From Streptomyces beihaiensis (lineage in GTDB: Bacteria; Actinomycetota; Actinomycetes; Streptomycetales; Streptomycetaceae): a stretch of 36,667 nucleotides of DNA. Shown piece by piece: positions 34,714-36,667 of the stretch. Each line of letters starts with the position of its first letter. Positions within the stretch are counted from its first letter, which is position 1. The notes under the pieces were generated by a model. The model saw only the letters and a list, made by a program, of their open reading frames with translations, was not told the origin of the DNA and did not search any database. The DNA is taken from the NCBI RefSeq assembly GCF_026274175.1, contig NZ_JAPHNL010000290.1:1-36667 (forward strand), written 5' to 3'. A program made the translations under genes and the position numbers.

Positions 34714-35832
34714 CTAGAGCGCGAGCAGCTCCTTGGTCGTGATGGTGAGTAGCTCGGGTCCGCCGTCCGCCTCGGGGCGGACGACGAGCGTGTCATCGAT
34801 CCGGACGCCGCCCCGGCCCGGGAGGTGGACCCCCGGTTCGACGGTGACCGGCACACAAGCGTCCAGTTTACCCATGGCGGAAGGGGCCAGCTGCGGGTCC
34901 TCGTCGATTTCGAGTCCCACTCCGTGTCCGGTCAGTTGTGCGAGACCGTCACCGTACCCCGCGCCGACCAGGACATGGCGGGCGGCCCGGTCCACCTCGC
35001 GGCACTCGGCGCCCGGAGCCAGGCTCTCGCGCCCGGCTCGTTGCGCGGCGAAGACCAGGTCGTACAGCTCGATCTGCCAGTCCGCGGGCGAGGTGCCGAT
35101 GACGAAGGTGCGGCCGATCTCGCTGCGGTAGCCGCGGTACGTCGCGCCCAGGCACACGGTCAGGAAGTCGCCCTCCTCCACCCTGCGGTCGCTGGGCCGG
35201 TGCCCGCCGCGTCCGGAGTTGGGGCCGGTGGCGACGCAGGTCGGGAAGGCCGGGCCGTCCGCCCCGTGGTCCACGAGGCGGCGCTCCAGTTCGAGCGCGA
35301 GGTGCCGCTCGGTGCGGCCCACGAGGATGGACTCCAGAAGCTCGCCCAGGGCCTGGTCGGCGATCTCCGCGGCGATGCGCAGGCAGGAGATCTCCTCCTC
35401 GTCCTTGATCAGGCGCAGTTGCTCGACCGCCTTGTTCAGGTCGGTCAGGCGCAGCCGGGGTGCGACGGAGGACAGGGCCCGGTGCCGCGCCACGGTCAGA
35501 TGGTGCTCCTCCACGGCGATCGAGTCGGCGCCCTGGTCGACGGCGACGTCGGCGGCGGCGACCGCCGGATCACCGCCCGCGGCGGGCAGCACCCGCACCG
35601 CGAGGTCGTCGTCGGGCCGCCCCTCGGCGGTCTGCCCCGTGGGCGGTCGCCCGCACAGCAGGACGTCGTCGCCGCCGCCCGGTTCCCTGCCGAGCAGCAG
35701 GACGGCGCCGCTGGGCGCCGCTCCGGCGAGATAGCGGACGTTGGCGGGGCGCGACACGAGGGCGGCCGCGCTGCCGCCCGCCATGGCGCGCTCTCTGAGC
35801 CGGTCCCGTCGGGCCGCGTACACCTGTGCCAT
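34714..35832 (-). CDS. M24-family peptidase homologue with substituted metal ligands
   Basis: This 372-residue protein has a creatinase N-domain-like half (about 1-130) and a pita-bread M24 half (about 140-360), the architecture of Xaa-Pro peptidases. Of the five metal ligands expected, His303 (TGHGVG) and Glu332 (VEPGVH) remain. The first Asp is Cys227 (FLTVCLGATYRGY), the second is Glu238 (YRSEIGRT) and the final Glu is Asp346 (VRIDDT). The substrate-site His of the HE motif is Asp310 (LEIDEDP). It may use a different metal, work poorly or be a binding protein. ATG 35832 is clear. It lies upstream of efp, whose product helps make proline-rich proteins; a link to prolyl peptides is only suggestive. 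Confidence 0.88.
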   Translation of the reverse strand: MAQVYAARRDRLRERAMAGGSAAALVSRPANVRYLAGAAPSGAVLLLGREPGGGDDVLLCGRPPTGQTAEGRPDDDLAVRVLPAAGGDPAVAAADVAVDQGADSIAVEEHHLTVARHRALSSVAPRLRLTDLNKAVEQLRLIKDEEEISCLRIAAEIADQALGELLESILVGRTERHLALELERRLVDHGADGPAFPTCVATGPNSGRGGHRPSDRRVEEGDFLTVCLGATYRGYRSEIGRTFVIGTSPADWQIELYDLVFAAQRAGRESLAPGAECREVDRAARHVLVGAGYGDGLAQLTGHGVGLEIDEDPQLAPSAMGKLDACVPVTVEPGVHLPGRGGVRIDDTLVVRPEADGGPELLTITTKELLAL

Positions 35833-35937
35833 ACCACCGAGCGTAGAAGCGGGCGGCCGCTTCGGCCCGGTCAGCGCGTCCGGACGGGCGGCCGAACATC
35901 GGTTCCCGGGGTGTGGCGAGGGATCAGCGGCGACGGG

Positions 35938-36666
35938 TCACCACGTGGGCGGGCTGGTGATGGCGCGGGCCAGGACGTCGTCGAGGACCTGCGCCGTGGC
36001 GTCCACGTCCAGCTGCGAGTTGTCGATGATCGGCAGGCCCGAGCCGTACCAGCCGGCCATCCGGCCGTGGATGCGCGCCACCTCCTCGTCGGTGAGGCGG
36101 CGGTTGCCGCTGCGCTGTGCGTTGCGCTCCAGGACGATCTCCAGGCCGGGCAGCAGCACCACGGGCAGCAGTCCCGGCCCGACGTGCCGCTTCCAGCCGC
36201 CGAGGCCCACCACCGGGCGGTCGGGGAAGACGGCGTCGTCGAGGATGCAGGAGATCCCGTTGGCCAGGAAGTTACGGGCGGCGAAGCCGCAGGTGCGGCG
36301 GGCCAGGCGGTACTGCGCCTCCGAGCTGTCGTTCCACCCGGACTGCGGGTCGGCGAAGCCGGAGCGGACCCATTCGCGGACGTCGTCGAGGCTGATGTGG
36401 GCCGTCGGGACGCGGCGGCGCTCCGCCCAGTGCCGGGCGACGCTCGTCTTGCCCGCGCCCGCGGGGCCGATCAGCAGCACCGCGAGGGTGGTGGCGCCCG
36501 GGTCGACCGGGGCCTGCGCGGGCGGCGGGCTGGGCACGGCGACGGGGGCGCCGGACGGCAGCTGGACGTGCCCGGTGCTGGTGTCGCGCACCACGGGCGA
36601 GAGGTCGTCCGGCGAGGTGGTCAGGCGCAGGGCGTTCGACGGGTCGCCCGCGTGGGGGCCCGTCAC
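35938..36666 (-). CDS. P-loop ATPase/kinase-like protein, possibly truncated at its start
   Basis: At least 242 residues are visible. An N-terminal Pro/Ala/Val-rich stretch of about 60 residues precedes a P-loop LIGPAGAGKTSVARHWA, and then ISLDDVREWVRSG, ILDDAVFP and a basic IVLERNAQRSGNRRLTDEEV segment. This pattern fits small-molecule kinases of the gluconokinase/zeta-toxin-like P-loop group, or a small AAA-type ATPase. The GTG at 36666 may not be the true start because the frame touches the window edge. The gene is upstream of the M24 protein on the same strand; from memory it belongs beside the aro genes in other Streptomyces. The substrate is unknown. Confidence 0.75.
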   Translation of the reverse strand: MTGPHAGDPSNALRLTTSPDDLSPVVRDTSTGHVQLPSGAPVAVPSPPPAQAPVDPGATTLAVLLIGPAGAGKTSVARHWAERRRVPTAHISLDDVREWVRSGFADPQSGWNDSSEAQYRLARRTCGFAARNFLANGISCILDDAVFPDRPVVGLGGWKRHVGPGLLPVVLLPGLEIVLERNAQRSGNRRLTDEEVARIHGRMAGWYGSGLPIIDNSQLDVDATAQVLDDVLARAITSPPTW

Positions 36667-36667
36667 C

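Overview
The window is high-GC actinobacterial chromosome, almost certainly Streptomyces. Codon third positions are G/C-rich, GTG and TTG starts are frequent, and it encodes BldD, the small nucleoid protein sIHF and a helicase-motif-less PriA. From memory, the gene order from rpe to efp matches the core region around bldD in S. coelicolor. Nearly all genes lie on the minus strand. The exceptions are a GntR regulator (4471), a small HTH protein (14901) and bldD (32952).

Left part (1-7.5 kb, accessory). A truncated HAD phosphatase is followed by a four-gene ABC importer (lipoprotein binding protein, two permeases, ATPase) joined by stop/start overlaps. A GntR/HutC-type repressor is divergent to it, with a 16-bp palindrome between them. 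Next come an Lrp/AsnC regulator and an APC-family amino acid permease, preceded by tandem palindromes that look like regulator sites.

Middle part (7.5-21.3 kb). guaB1-type GMP reductase with CBS domains comes first. It is followed by a pair consisting of a predicted lipoprotein guanyl-specific RNase (RNase Sa/barnase superfamily) and its likely barstar inhibitor, overlapping by ATGA. Then come a SorC-type regulator, rpe, rsmB, fmt, a plus-strand HTH protein, priA, metK, coaBC and rpoZ. Two spacers beside the HTH gene hold repeats: an 11-bp tandem array and a C-rich mosaic patch.

Right part (21.3-36.7 kb). gmk and sIHF lie next to a pyrimidine operon in the order pyrR-pyrB-pyrC-(membrane protein)-carA-carB-pyrD-pyrF. 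This set covers all enzymatic steps from bicarbonate and glutamine to UMP except pyrE. A PyrR-binding-type RNA sequence sits next to the pyrR ribosome binding site, which suggests translational repression. A strong hairpin and three 17-bp repeats, each carrying a start codon, separate carB from pyrD. bldD is divergent from pyrR and has a recognisable promoter overlapped by a near-consensus BldD box. nusB, efp, an M24 peptidase homologue with altered metal ligands and a P-loop ATPase/kinase close the window.

The points most worth a second look are the lipoprotein RNase/barstar pair, the leader and intercistronic RNA structures of the pyr operon, the carB-pyrD repeat leader, the M24 protein with substituted ligands, and the uncharacterised membrane protein locked inside the pyr operon.
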